From: Planctomycetaceae bacterium
GTDB lineage: Bacteria; Planctomycetota; Planctomycetia; Planctomycetales; Planctomycetaceae
DNA length: 62,668 bases
Direction: 5' to 3'
Assembly (NCBI GenBank): GCA_028284145.1
Contig: JANQSH010000121.1
Span: 1-62,668 of the forward strand
The notes below the pieces were generated by a model. It worked only from the letters and a program-made list of their open reading frames with translations. It was not told where the DNA came from and searched no databases. A program made the position numbers and the translations under genes. This document shows, piece after piece, positions 26,054-35,291 of this stretch (positions within the stretch are counted from its first letter, which is position 1; each line of letters opens with the position of its first letter).

Positions 26054-28102
26054 ATGATCGTCAGTTTGGATTGGTTGAAGGAGTATGTCACGGTCGACAT
26101 GCCGTTGGACGAGTTAACGACGCGATTAACCATGTCGGGGTTGAACCTGGAAGAGGTGATTCAGGCTGAGGGAGACATCGGCGTTGATTTGGAAGTGACG
26201 AGCAACCGCCCCGATTGCCTGGGACACGTTGGTGTCGCTCGGGAGATCGGGGTGTTATATGGCGGCAGGCTGACAATGCCACCTGCAGAGGTGACACACA
26301 CCGACGCCGGCAACGGCGTGACGGTCGAGATTGAGTGTCCTGATCTTTGTCCACGGTACACAGCCCGGGTGATTCGGGGCGTCAAAATTGGTCCCTCCCC
26401 CGACTGGATGCAAAAACGTCTGCAGACAGTTCTTCGGAAGAAGGACAAGAACGGGAACTGGGTGCCATATCAGCCGATCAATAATGTTGCGGACATCACG
26501 AATTATGTGTTGATGGAATGCGGGCAACCGTTGCATGCGTTCGACCTCGACAAACTGGCTGGTCAGCGAATTGTTGTTCGCCGTGCCAATGCCGGCGAAA
26601 AGATGATGGCGATCGATCAGAAAGAATACGAACTGACGTCGGAGATGTGTGTCATCGCTGATGCCGAACGACCGGTCGCAATTGGCGGAGTGATGGGAGG
26701 TCTCGACACCGAGATTGGAGATGGTGCGGTCAATGTGTTGATTGAAGCGGCAGATTTCTCACCGATTTCCGTTCGCAATACTGCACGCCAACTCCATTTG
26801 CACAGTTCGTCATCGTATCGATTCGAGCGTGGAATTGATGCCCATCGGCTTGATTGGGCCAGCCGTCGCTGCTGTGAATTGATCCTGGAATTGTGTGGAG
26901 GTGAACTTGTCGGTCAACCGGTTGTTGCGGGAAGTCCACCACCTGAGACGCCTGAACCAATCGCATTCCATTTCCCGCAGTTGCAACGTCTGCTCGGAAT
27001 TGCGATTTCGGAGAAACGGGCGACGGAGATTCTGGTTTCGCTCGGATTGACGCACGTTGAAACGTCGGGTGACGTCGGTAAGTTTGTTCCTCCATCCTGG
27101 CGACGCGATTTAGCGCGTGAGGCGGATCTGATTGAAGAGGTTGTCCGCATTTATGGATACGACAAGATCCCGGACAACGTCACCGTGCCGTTGGAGTTGA
27201 GTAACAAAGCACACCGGGATCGGGTTGCAGAACGGATTCAGGAAACGCTCTGTGCATTGGGATTCTTCGAGGCGATCACACTGTCCTTCGTCAGCGAATC
27301 CGACATCGCATTGATCGACCCGCATCCTGAGCGAAAGCCATTGCGAGTGGAGCACTCATCGCGCAAGAAAGACAACATTCTGCGGAAGAGCCTGATCCCC
27401 AGCCTGTTGACTTCCCGGCGGGAGAACGAAAAGCAGGGCAATCCGAATGCCTGCCTGTTTGAGATGGCGCGGGTTTACCTCGAATGCAATCCGGATGGTG
27501 ATGATCGCAAAGTGGAACCGCTGCAACTGGGGTTTGTTGGCGGGCAGGGGTTCATCGAGTTGAAAAGCATCGTTGAGACAATCGTAAGCCGACTCAATCC
27601 CGATCTTTCGATTGAAGTTGCTCCTTACAATGCGCCGTTTCTGGTACCGGGGCGGGGGGCGAAAATTCTCGTTCAGGGACAGGACTGTGGGTGGATGGGC
27701 GAACTGGATCGTTCGGTAACCGATCGAGTCAATTTGCGAGATGCAGCGTCGGCGGGTGAACTGAACATCGCTCTGCTTGAAGACGTAGCTCAACTTGTAC
27801 CACACTACGATGTCCTGCCCGCTTTTCCCACAGTTGATCGTGACCTGAACTTTGTTCTCGACGAGAACAAGTTGTGGCAGGAACTGGAAGAAGTTGTGCG
27901 CAATGCGGCTGGTCCATTGCTGGAAACAGTTCGCTTCGGTGGGCAATATCGTGGGGAACAAATCCCGAGTGACAAAAAGTCGTATATTGTCAATTTGAGC
28001 TATCGCTCGTCCGAGCGGACGCTGTCTGGGAAGGAAGTTGACGATATTCAGCAAAAAGTCGTCGCTGATTGTGCCGAAAAGCTGGGAGCCGAGCAGCGGT
28101 AA
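26054..28102 (+). CDS. pheT: Phenylalanine--tRNA ligase beta subunit, short form
   Basis: 682 residues from ATG 26054 behind GGGGCGAAG. It begins IVSLDWLKEYV and passes from NLEEVIQAEGD straight to VDLEVTSNRPDCLGHVGVAR. The EMAP-like tRNA-binding OB domain present at about 40-150 in longer bacterial PheT is therefore absent. B3/B4 (AFDLDKLAGQRIVVRRA), B5 and the catalytic-like core (LARRADLIEEVVR-type segment LAREADLIEEVVRIYGYDKI) follow, and the FDX-ACB domain (FPTVDRDLNFVLD to the end) closes it. The pheS gene is not adjacent. It forms the alpha2-beta2 synthetase. Confidence 0.93.
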   Translation: MIVSLDWLKEYVTVDMPLDELTTRLTMSGLNLEEVIQAEGDIGVDLEVTSNRPDCLGHVGVAREIGVLYGGRLTMPPAEVTHTDAGNGVTVEIECPDLCPRYTARVIRGVKIGPSPDWMQKRLQTVLRKKDKNGNWVPYQPINNVADITNYVLMECGQPLHAFDLDKLAGQRIVVRRANAGEKMMAIDQKEYELTSEMCVIADAERPVAIGGVMGGLDTEIGDGAVNVLIEAADFSPISVRNTARQLHLHSSSSYRFERGIDAHRLDWASRRCCELILELCGGELVGQPVVAGSPPPETPEPIAFHFPQLQRLLGIAISEKRATEILVSLGLTHVETSGDVGKFVPPSWRRDLAREADLIEEVVRIYGYDKIPDNVTVPLELSNKAHRDRVAERIQETLCALGFFEAITLSFVSESDIALIDPHPERKPLRVEHSSRKKDNILRKSLIPSLLTSRRENEKQGNPNACLFEMARVYLECNPDGDDRKVEPLQLGFVGGQGFIELKSIVETIVSRLNPDLSIEVAPYNAPFLVPGRGAKILVQGQDCGWMGELDRSVTDRVNLRDAASAGELNIALLEDVAQLVPHYDVLPAFPTVDRDLNFVLDENKLWQELEEVVRNAAGPLLETVRFGGQYRGEQIPSDKKSYIVNLSYRSSERTLSGKEVDDIQQKVVADCAEKLGAEQR

Positions 28103-28134
28103 TGAATTCGACAAGACTCCCATGACACACAGAA

Positions 28135-28326
28135 GAGCGTATTACGCTCTTCTGTGCCGCGAAAATCGTCTTTTAGAGCGAATCCGAGATAACCGTAGCG
28201 TCATCCGAACGGTTATTTCAGTTCCAAATGGTCCGCCAGCCGCTACGATAAAACCAGATGTAGTCCAGCCTGCAAACGCAGATTCTCACGAGCGAAAACC
28301 GTCACACGAAAAGGGAAACTGCACTA
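28135..28326 (+). repeat. Family A dispersed repeat, copy 8, interrupted by family B
   Basis: The left half is GAGCGTATTACGCTC to GCGAAAATCGTCTTTT (28135-28172). The right half is CAGCCTGCAAACGCAG to GGGAAACTGCACTA (28264-28326). About 93 bases of family B separate them. Its right end touches family C copy 4. Confidence 0.92.
28173..28265 (+). repeat. Family B dispersed repeat, copy 1 (nested in A)
   Basis: TTAGAGCGAATCCGAGATAA ... TTTCAGTTCCAAATGGTCCG ... GATAAAACCAGATGTAGTC. It matches 62243-62338 in reverse and lies inside family A copy 8, so this insertion is younger than that A copy. Confidence 0.92.
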
Positions 28327-28433
28327 GTGCCTTGTCAAGGCTTTGTTGGAGGGAGCGGGTTGACATAACCCGCTCCGTTGTCGCTCCTTGCAACTTCATC
28401 AACCCTTCTTTTCAGTCTTGACGGCTCACTAGT
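28323..28433 (+). repeat. Family C dispersed repeat, copy 4 (perfect ACTAGTG ends)
   Basis: 111 bp with termini ACTAGTGCCTTGTCAAGGC and GTCTTGACGGCTCACTAGT, 19-bp imperfect inverted ends. Its last base is also the A of the TGA stop of the minus-strand amidotransferase-like gene. Confidence 0.93.
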
Positions 28434-29200
28434 CAGGCCGCGGCCTTATGCGGGAATTGCAGGACGGTGGCCGGTTCTTCTGCGACGCAGGCTTCAAGGA
28501 AAGCCTGGAATACCTGCATGTCGAGTGCAGAGGCGGTGTCGTTTTCCGGATGCCACTGCACGCCGAGGCAGAACCAGTTGTCATCGATTGATTCATACGC
28601 CTCAATGACGCCATCGGGTGACAATGCTGAGATGCGGAAGATGCCTGCCACCTGGTCGACGGCCATGTGATGCTGACTGTTGACGCGGATTTCGCCAGGA
28701 CCATAAATGTGATCAACACGTGTTTCAGGGACAATTTCGATAATGTGTCGCAAGGTCGATTCAACGGGATCGCGATGATGCAGCGGTCGGGTGAAGACTT
28801 CATCGATATGTTGATGAAGTGTTCCACCAGCCACGACGTTCAATTCCTGCATACCGGCGCCAATGGCGAGAATCGGAATCTTCATTTCCAAAGCCATTTT
28901 GCAGAGGCGACGATCGAAATCTTCGCGTCGCAAAGGCATCGGTCGTGATGCGGGATGCTTGTCCATTCCCATACGCACCGGGTCGAGGTCATGATTGCAG
29001 CCTGCGATGACGATCCCATCAAGCATCTGCAGGCTTTGCCGCAGGTCTTCATCGTCAGCGTAGGGCGGAATCAACATTGGCAGGCCTCCCGCTTCGACGA
29101 CGGAATCATAATAGCCTGTGTTGAACCAACTCAGTGCGTGTGCTTCTTTGCGAGCGGCGCGAAAATCTCCGTTGATCCCGATAACCGGCTTCGTTGACAT
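28433..29200 (-). CDS. Class I glutamine amidotransferase-like (peptidase C26) protein lacking the Cys nucleophile
   Basis: 255 residues. ATG 29200 is preferred (GGAG nine bases upstream); an ATG at 29206 is possible. The fold follows gamma-glutamyl-GABA hydrolase (PuuD) enzymes: KPVIGINGDFR, DGIVIAGC, ILAIGAGMQELNVVAGGTL, SQHHMAVDQVA, and VQWHPE with His217. Where active members have GICRGMQ with the nucleophile Cys, this one has IGAGMQ with Gly114. The DNA reads GGC, one base change from TGC. It is therefore probably not a Cys hydrolase. A regulatory or binding role, or a different chemistry, is possible. The stop codon shares its last base with family C copy 4. Confidence 0.85.
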   Translation of the reverse strand: MSTKPVIGINGDFRAARKEAHALSWFNTGYYDSVVEAGGLPMLIPPYADDEDLRQSLQMLDGIVIAGCNHDLDPVRMGMDKHPASRPMPLRREDFDRRLCKMALEMKIPILAIGAGMQELNVVAGGTLHQHIDEVFTRPLHHRDPVESTLRHIIEIVPETRVDHIYGPGEIRVNSQHHMAVDQVAGIFRISALSPDGVIEAYESIDDNWFCLGVQWHPENDTASALDMQVFQAFLEACVAEEPATVLQFPHKAAA

Positions 29201-29797
29201 TCCCATTCTCTCCCTGGTTGTGCACGTCCTGTGCATGTTGCGCCGGCCTCAATGCCAGCGTTGCCCTGTACCGATAGCGCAACGAATCTTCAAATGGAAA
29301 CAGGAGCGAAGGGGGTGCCGTGGGTTGAGAAATTGCACGAGGCAGGCAAGGCTGCAACACTGCATCACCACGGGTCGCATTCCGAATCCTTTCAGAATCA
29401 TCGAGACCAATCCGTTGGTCCGGACCATGCTCAACAACAACTTGAAAAACAGCAGTGTGAAACACAGCCAATCGGCGTTAATTCGTCGTCAACAGACAAT
29501 CAATCATTCTTTCCATGAACGACTGATTGCAACGACGAGGAAGAATCTAACTGACGCAGATCTGACTGTCCAGTGAATCCCTGATTTTCCACTTACTTTT
29601 TTTGCCAACCACTAGATCTTGGGGCTATCGATTTTTTGCCATGAGGTGACCGACAACAGAATCAGTGTTTCCCTGTCGTCCGGTTTTCTGCTAAACAGCG
29701 AATTCCGCCTTGTTTTGCAGGATGTTTCAATCAATTTGTCATCTCGGAGTATGGTTACATCGCTGTTGTTCACTCACATCCGTTTGCTTTTTCGTGG
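29201..29797. other. 597-base gap without supported gene
   Basis: Several short overlapping frames on both strands exist, but none resembles a protein or has a ribosome site. It is AT-rich near 29585-29640. No family A-D repeat is present. It must hold the promoters of the divergent amidotransferase-like and rodA genes. Confidence 0.4.
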
Positions 29798-30910
29798 ATG
29801 CAGAGGTTGCCCTGGGTGCTGATCGCCTGTGTTGTCGGCCTGTTGTTGGCCGGTTTGAGCGGCATTGCACGGGGGGATGAGTTGGTTGGCAAAGGCAACT
29901 ATTTTTCCCGGCAGGTTGTCTGGGTTGTGTTGTCTTTGCCTGCGATGGTTTTTGCCGCGTCTGTTCCCTATCGCATCTTGCGTGGTTGGAGCTATCCGCT
30001 TTTCGCCGTCAGCCTGTTGTTGTTGCTGCTGGTCTACGCGATGCCCCCCATCAACGGTGCACGGCGATGGATTCCACTTGGCATTTTGAATTTTCAACCC
30101 TCGGAAGTCTGCAAGCTGACCTACATCATGGCGCTGTCGCATTATCTGATGCACCGCGACAGTTATCGCACAATGTTCGGTTTGATTGTTCCGTTCTCAC
30201 TAACGTTGGTGCCTGTTGCACTCATCCTGCGCGAACCCGATTTGGGAACATCGCTGCTGTTTTTGCCCGTACTGTTCGCCATGCTGTTCGCTGCTGGAGC
30301 ACGGTTGAAACACATGCTGATTATCATTGTTTTCGGGGTGGCAACCTTGCCGTTGTTATGGGCTGGGATGAGCGCAGAGCAACGTTCGCGCGTAACCGCG
30401 TTATTCATGCAGGAAGATGGAGGCCCTGCACCGCGTGATGATGGCTATCATCTGCATCAATCGAAACAGGTGCTGGCTTTGGGGGGCGTGTGGGGTAGTG
30501 AATTTGATGGCGTGATGTCCGATGATCTGTCCGCTTATCATCTCCCGGCCGCAAGAACGGATTTCGTCTTCTGTCTGATCGGCGAACGGTGGGGCATGAT
30601 CGGCTGCCTGTTGACGTTGATGATGTTCCTCGGCCTGTTCGGGAGTGGTTTGACAGTTGCCGCGCGAACCCGCGAACCATTTGGCCGATTGCTGGCTGCA
30701 GGTGTGGTTTCCCTTCTGGCAGCTCAGGCGGCCATCAATGCCAGCATGACGGTCGGCCTGATGCCCATTACAGGAATGACACTGCCATTGATGAGCTACG
30801 GCGGTTCCAGCCTTCTCTCGACCTGCTTTGCGCTGGGGTTGCTGATCAATGTTGCCTTGCGTCCCGGATATGAAGTCGCTCCGGAGCCGTTTCACCACTA
30901 CGATCGTTGA
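29798..30910 (+). CDS. rodA: RodA/FtsW-type SEDS peptidoglycan polymerase
   Basis: 370 residues with about ten transmembrane helices. SEDS signatures are [49 protein letters not shown], and [22 protein letters not shown]. The catalytic Asp of the family lies in the long extracytoplasmic loop between GGVWGS and RTDF. It polymerises lipid II into glycan strands with a class B PBP. Its short N-terminus and the PITGMTLPL motif favour RodA over FtsW. No pbp or mre gene adjoins it. Confidence 0.9.
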   Translation: MQRLPWVLIACVVGLLLAGLSGIARGDELVGKGNYFSRQVVWVVLSLPAMVFAASVPYRILRGWSYPLFAVSLLLLLLVYAMPPINGARRWIPLGILNFQPSEVCKLTYIMALSHYLMHRDSYRTMFGLIVPFSLTLVPVALILREPDLGTSLLFLPVLFAMLFAAGARLKHMLIIIVFGVATLPLLWAGMSAEQRSRVTALFMQEDGGPAPRDDGYHLHQSKQVLALGGVWGSEFDGVMSDDLSAYHLPAARTDFVFCLIGERWGMIGCLLTLMMFLGLFGSGLTVAARTREPFGRLLAAGVVSLLAAQAAINASMTVGLMPITGMTLPLMSYGGSSLLSTCFALGLLINVALRPGYEVAPEPFHHYDR

Positions 30911-30993
30911 GGGGTTTTGGCGTGGGGCAGGCTTCCGCCGCCAACCTCCCCTGTGGTGTCGGTATTCCGCCTCCCGTGTGCGAATTGCAACAA

Positions 30994-32994
30994 TCAATTC
31001 AACTCCATCGCCTCTTCCCAGTGAGCGTAAAGGTGTTCGAGTTCTTCCCGTGTTTCGTCGTAGCGCTGTTTGATCTCGCGAATTTTCTCGCCATCACGGT
31101 GATTGACCGGGTTGAGCATTTCCGCTTCGAGCTCATCCGCCAGCGATTCCTTCTCGGCGATTTCCACTTCAAGGTCTTCGACTTTTCGGTATTTGTACTG
31201 GCGTTTTTGTTTCGTTGGTTGAGCGGTCGGCACGTCTCCGGGCTTCGCCGATCCCTTTGTCTTTGCCGTCTTCGGCTCGAGTGTCGACTCATCAGGCTCT
31301 GCCAGTTGATTGGCGCGAAACGTGATGAAGTCGGAATAGTTGCCGTCATAAACCTTCCAGCGTTCGACCGTGTTTTCGATCTGCTTATCGTAACAGACGA
31401 CGTGCGTTGCCAACTGATCGACAAAATAACGGTCGTGACTGACAAACAGCAATGTCCCGGCGAAATTTTTCAACGCTCGTTCCAATGAGGCACGAGCCCA
31501 GAGGTCCAGGTGGTTTGTCGGTTCGTCAAGAATCAGAAAATTCGCGCCAATGGCGGAGAGCTTCGCGAGAGCGACTTTGCATTTTTCCCCACCACTCATC
31601 GCACCAACCCGCTGTTTTGCCTGATCGCCACGGATTCCAAATCGCGCAAGATCATTCCGCAACTCCGCTGCCGTGATTTCCGGGTGATTTTCCGGTCTGA
31701 CGGCTTCGATGGCATCGAGATTGGGATCGACAGAGGAAAGCTGTTGATCGAAATAGGCCGCCTGGACGTTCGTCCCAATGCGGACAATTCCCGTGTCAGG
31801 AGTGAGTCCCTGTTGAGAGTCGAGCTCGCTCAGGATCGTTCGCAGGAGTGTTGTCTTGCCGCAGCCATTGGGACCAAGAATGCCGACCCGTTGGCCTCGC
31901 TCAATCTGCAGATGGAAATTTTCGAACAATGGAGCGATCCGACCGTTTTCATCAGGAAAGCCTTTGGCAATTCCCTGCACGTCGATAACCCAGTCCCCTG
32001 CCCTGTCCGCTTCGCCGAAATTCATCGGCAATTCGGAAATCTCCTGTGCAACTTCCACCAATTCAACGCGGGCCAGTTTTTTCTCACGATCGGCGGCCTG
32101 AGCATGTTTCTGGCCATACTTGTTCCTGCGAATGAATTCTTCCGTCCTGGCAATGAAATCCTGCTGCTTGTCCCGTGTTCGCTCCAGCACTTTGTTCTGT
32201 TCCGCAACCAGTTTCTGATAGGTCGAAAAATTTCCGGGAAAATCGCGCAGCGAACGGTTGTTGAGTTCGAGGATGCGATTCGTAACGCGATCAAGAAAAT
32301 ACCGATCGTGACTGACGAGGATCATTCCTCCCGAACGTGAGGAAAGGTATTGTTCCAGCCATTCCGTCGCCACCATGTCGAGATGGTTGGTCGGCTCATC
32401 CAGCAGCATCAGGTCCGGGTCGTGCAACAACGTTCGCGCCAACATGGCGCGGGTCTGCTGACCGCCGCTGAACTTCTCCAACGGACGTTCGAATTCCTCA
32501 TCCGTGAAGCCAAGTCCGTACAAAACTTCGTCGACGCGGTGGTCAATGTTGTAGGCGTTGTGGCGATGCAGATCCTGTTGCACCGTATCGTAACGTCGTT
32601 CGAGCTGGGTGCGCTTTGCTGCGTCTGATTCTCCTGCAATCGCGGCTGCGAGCGAATCCGATTCCTTTTGAAGCCGGTAGAGGTGCTCCAGGCCAGCCTT
32701 CGCTTCATCGTAGAGAGTGTGAACTCCGGCGTCGTCCCGGTTGGCCAGCATCGCCTGCAAACGTTCCCGGGCTTCCTGTTCCAGCAATGTAATGACGGCG
32801 GACGATGGTTTCTCAACCACGCCTGTGTCGGGATGGTCTTCATCGACCAACAATCGCAACAGGGTCGACTTCCCACACCCGTTGGGTCCCACCAATCCGA
32901 TTCGCTCGCCGGAACGGACATCGAACGTCACGTTGCGGAAAAGTGGCTCGGCATCAAACTGGCGCGAAAGTTCGCGAACGGAGAGAAGCAACAT
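30994..32994 (-). CDS. ABC-F family ATPase (Uup/EttA-like)
   Basis: 666 residues, soluble, two ABC domains in one chain. NBD1 has GPNGCGKST (36-44), SGGQQTRAMLARTL and LLDEPTNHLD. A linker rich in charged residues (EFIRRNKYGQKHAQAADREK) follows. NBD2 has GPNGCGKTTLLRT, MSGGEKCKVALAKL and LDEPTNHLD. The C-terminus is a Lys/Glu coiled coil (EDLEVEIAEKESLADELEAE), as in Uup. No membrane segments. ABC-F proteins act on ribosomes, resolving stalls or giving antibiotic protection. Which of these applies cannot be told from sequence alone. Confidence 0.9.
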   Translation of the reverse strand: MLLLSVRELSRQFDAEPLFRNVTFDVRSGERIGLVGPNGCGKSTLLRLLVDEDHPDTGVVEKPSSAVITLLEQEARERLQAMLANRDDAGVHTLYDEAKAGLEHLYRLQKESDSLAAAIAGESDAAKRTQLERRYDTVQQDLHRHNAYNIDHRVDEVLYGLGFTDEEFERPLEKFSGGQQTRAMLARTLLHDPDLMLLDEPTNHLDMVATEWLEQYLSSRSGGMILVSHDRYFLDRVTNRILELNNRSLRDFPGNFSTYQKLVAEQNKVLERTRDKQQDFIARTEEFIRRNKYGQKHAQAADREKKLARVELVEVAQEISELPMNFGEADRAGDWVIDVQGIAKGFPDENGRIAPLFENFHLQIERGQRVGILGPNGCGKTTLLRTILSELDSQQGLTPDTGIVRIGTNVQAAYFDQQLSSVDPNLDAIEAVRPENHPEITAAELRNDLARFGIRGDQAKQRVGAMSGGEKCKVALAKLSAIGANFLILDEPTNHLDLWARASLERALKNFAGTLLFVSHDRYFVDQLATHVVCYDKQIENTVERWKVYDGNYSDFITFRANQLAEPDESTLEPKTAKTKGSAKPGDVPTAQPTKQKRQYKYRKVEDLEVEIAEKESLADELEAEMLNPVNHRDGEKIREIKQRYDETREELEHLYAHWEEAMELN

Positions 32995-33540
32995 CGATTC
33001 GTTTGCGGATACTGGTGGTCAAAGCGGGTTTGGGGTCAGGTCGGCAAGGATACCAGCATATCGTAGTTGAGCAAATTATCCTGTCGCAAGCGGTCAGGTA
33101 CATTCGTTTGCCCATTCGATCAGTTGATGCTGATCCAAAGCCATCCTGACGGTCCGCTGCAGAACGTGGCAGTCGCATCACGAGTGCTGGCATCATGTCA
33201 GACCAGCGGTTCAACGAATGGGATGGTCGATTGCAAGGCGGGCGACAGAACGGTAGTTTGGATCTCAAGAGACGTCTTTTATTGAGCAAAGTCTTCATCT
33301 TCCTGCCTTCGGCCATCTGACGAAATGGACAGCTCTCTGCCGAAGGGAGCACTGTTTTCGTTCAGAAATTCAGAATCGCTGACCGTTTTCGTTATGATCG
33401 GTTTGATTGTGCGGTTTGATCTTCAATGAAACACCGCGTATCTGTCGGGTGAGCAGAAATGCCGCCAGGCCAGAAATGCACGATGGACGAAACAGACGGG
33501 GACGCGGGCAAATTGCTTATTATCGCGGAAAGCAGAAAAA
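32995..33540. other. 546-base gap, divergent promoter region
   Basis: It lies between divergent ABC-F and mqnD genes. A 41-codon frame (33195-33321) exists but has no ribosome site or family. No A-D repeats are present. Confidence 0.4.
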
Positions 33541-34386
33541 ATGACGCAAACAAAAACGCTCGTCAATGTGGGACACAGTCCGGACCCGGACGATGCCTTC
33601 ATGTTTCACGCGTTGGCCAACGACAAAATCGAGACCGGCCAATACGAATTCACGCACACTTTGCAGGATATCGAGACACTCAATCAGCGGGCATTGAATG
33701 GGGAACTCGAATTGACCGCCGTGAGTCTGCACGGTTACGCTTATATTACCGATCGATATGCGATCTGTGCCTGCGGCGCCAGTATGGGTGATAAATACGG
33801 ACCGATGGTCGTCGCTCGGGAAGCGTGGTCCATTGACGATTTGCGCGGCAAGACAATTGCAGTGCCGGGAAAGCTGACGACCGCGTTTCTGTCACTCAAA
33901 TTGCTGTTGGGTGATGATTTTGAATACGAGATTCATCCCTTCGACGAGATACTGAATCTGGTGGAACAGGAGCAGGTTGACGCCGGTTTGATTATCCATG
34001 AGGGGCAATTGACGTATGGAGACCAAGGTTTGAAACTGGTTGTGGATATGGGCCAATGGTGGTTTGAAGAGACTGGGTTGCCTCTTCCGCTGGGGGCCAA
34101 TGCCATCCGCAAGGATCTGGGTCAGTCAGCGATGGATGAAATCACGCGATTGCTGAAGCAGAGCATTCAGTATGGGTTGGACAATCGCGAAGAGGCTTTG
34201 GAATATGCTCTGCAATACGGTCGTAACCTTGATCAATCGAAGGCGGACCAATTCGTCGGCATGTACGTGAACGATTGGACGCTCGATTTTGGTGATCGTG
34301 GACGCGAAGCGGTCAGTACGCTTCTTCGCAAGGGATACGAAAAGGGGATTATTCCGAATCCCGTCGATGTGGAATTCGTTGGATAA
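33541..34386 (+). CDS. mqnD: 1,4-dihydroxy-6-naphthoate synthase (futalosine pathway)
   Basis: 281 residues with a periplasmic-binding-protein-like fold but no signal peptide. It begins VNVGHSPDPDDAFMFHAL (GHSPDPDDAF at 11-20), diagnostic for MqnD. LTAVSLHGYAYI, YGPMVVAR, AVPGKLTTAFLSLKLLL and GLIIHEGQLTYGDQGL follow. It converts cyclic dehypoxanthinylfutalosine to 1,4-dihydroxy-6-naphthoate in menaquinone synthesis, so the organism uses the futalosine route. The ATG follows GCGGAAAGCAG. An SDR gene lies 77 bases downstream. Confidence 0.9.
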   Translation: MTQTKTLVNVGHSPDPDDAFMFHALANDKIETGQYEFTHTLQDIETLNQRALNGELELTAVSLHGYAYITDRYAICACGASMGDKYGPMVVAREAWSIDDLRGKTIAVPGKLTTAFLSLKLLLGDDFEYEIHPFDEILNLVEQEQVDAGLIIHEGQLTYGDQGLKLVVDMGQWWFEETGLPLPLGANAIRKDLGQSAMDEITRLLKQSIQYGLDNREEALEYALQYGRNLDQSKADQFVGMYVNDWTLDFGDRGREAVSTLLRKGYEKGIIPNPVDVEFVG

Positions 34387-34463
34387 TTTTTTGGATGTCT
34401 TTGCACAAGATGCTGAGGCAGTGTCGGGGCAAACCGCTGCGACAGGACAAGGATCAAAATCGT

Positions 34464-35255
34464 ATGGGCAATGCCTCGGAATATCTCACAAGCCTGTTCG
34501 GGTTGGAGGGAAAAACAGCAGTTGTCATTGGTGGCACCGGCGTGCTGGGCGGAGGAATTGCCGAGACGCTGGCTCGCGCGGGAGCACATGTGCTTGTTGT
34601 GGGCCGCAGCGAGGAACGTGGCGGGAAGTGTGTTCAGCGAATACAGGACTCGGGTGGCTCTGCGGAGTTCGTCGCGGCAGATTCGACGGACGCAAACGAC
34701 CTCAACGGGATTGTCGACCATCTCAAAAATGCCGGTCGCACAGCCGATGTCCTCGTGAACGGAGCGGGAATCAATTCGGCAACACCTTATCTGAAAATTG
34801 AGGAAGAAGAATGGGCGCGAATTCTCGACGTGAATCTTCGCAGCGTGTTTCTGGCCTGTCAGATCTTTGGCAAGTTTATGATCGAGCAGGAGACGCACGG
34901 TTCGATCATCAATATTGCATCCTTGAGTGGCATCACAGCATTATCGCGGGTCTTCACTTATTCGGCGACCAAGGCGGCGGTGCTGAACCTGACCCAGAAT
35001 CTCGCTCGGGAATGGGCACGACATGGTATTCGCGTTAATGCCCTGTCGCCCGGATTTTTTCCGGCGGAACAGAACCGAAAGGTACTTACCCCGGATCGCA
35101 TTCAGAGCATTATGCGGCATACGCCAATGGACCGCTTCGGAGAACCGGAAGAACTCTCCGGTGCTGTCCTGTTGATGGCCGGGCCGAAGTCGAGCAGTTT
35201 CCTGACCGGAACGAATATCGTCGTGGATGGCGGATTCTCGGCAATGACGATCTGA
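34464..35255 (+). CDS. SDR-family oxidoreductase
   Basis: 263 residues; ATG 34464 chosen with AAGGA about ten bases upstream, since the frame from 34395 is unlike the family. The Rossmann start VVIGGTGVLGGGIAETLA is a variant of TGxxxGIG. VLVNGAGIN follows, then catalytic Ser in IASLSG and YSATK (Tyr, Lys), then a closing LTGTNIVVDGGFSAM. NAD(P)-dependent sugar or sugar-acid dehydrogenation is likely; it resembles the fructuronate/mannonate reductase-like branch. Substrate uncertain. Confidence 0.85.
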   Translation: MGNASEYLTSLFGLEGKTAVVIGGTGVLGGGIAETLARAGAHVLVVGRSEERGGKCVQRIQDSGGSAEFVAADSTDANDLNGIVDHLKNAGRTADVLVNGAGINSATPYLKIEEEEWARILDVNLRSVFLACQIFGKFMIEQETHGSIINIASLSGITALSRVFTYSATKAAVLNLTQNLAREWARHGIRVNALSPGFFPAEQNRKVLTPDRIQSIMRHTPMDRFGEPEELSGAVLLMAGPKSSSFLTGTNIVVDGGFSAMTI

Positions 35256-35291
35256 TTCTCTTTTGTTGGCAAGATTCAAAGGTGGCGATTC

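Noticed and set aside
33195..33321. 41-codon frame in the gap before mqnD
   Set aside because: No ribosome site, no resemblance and no conserved neighbour relation.
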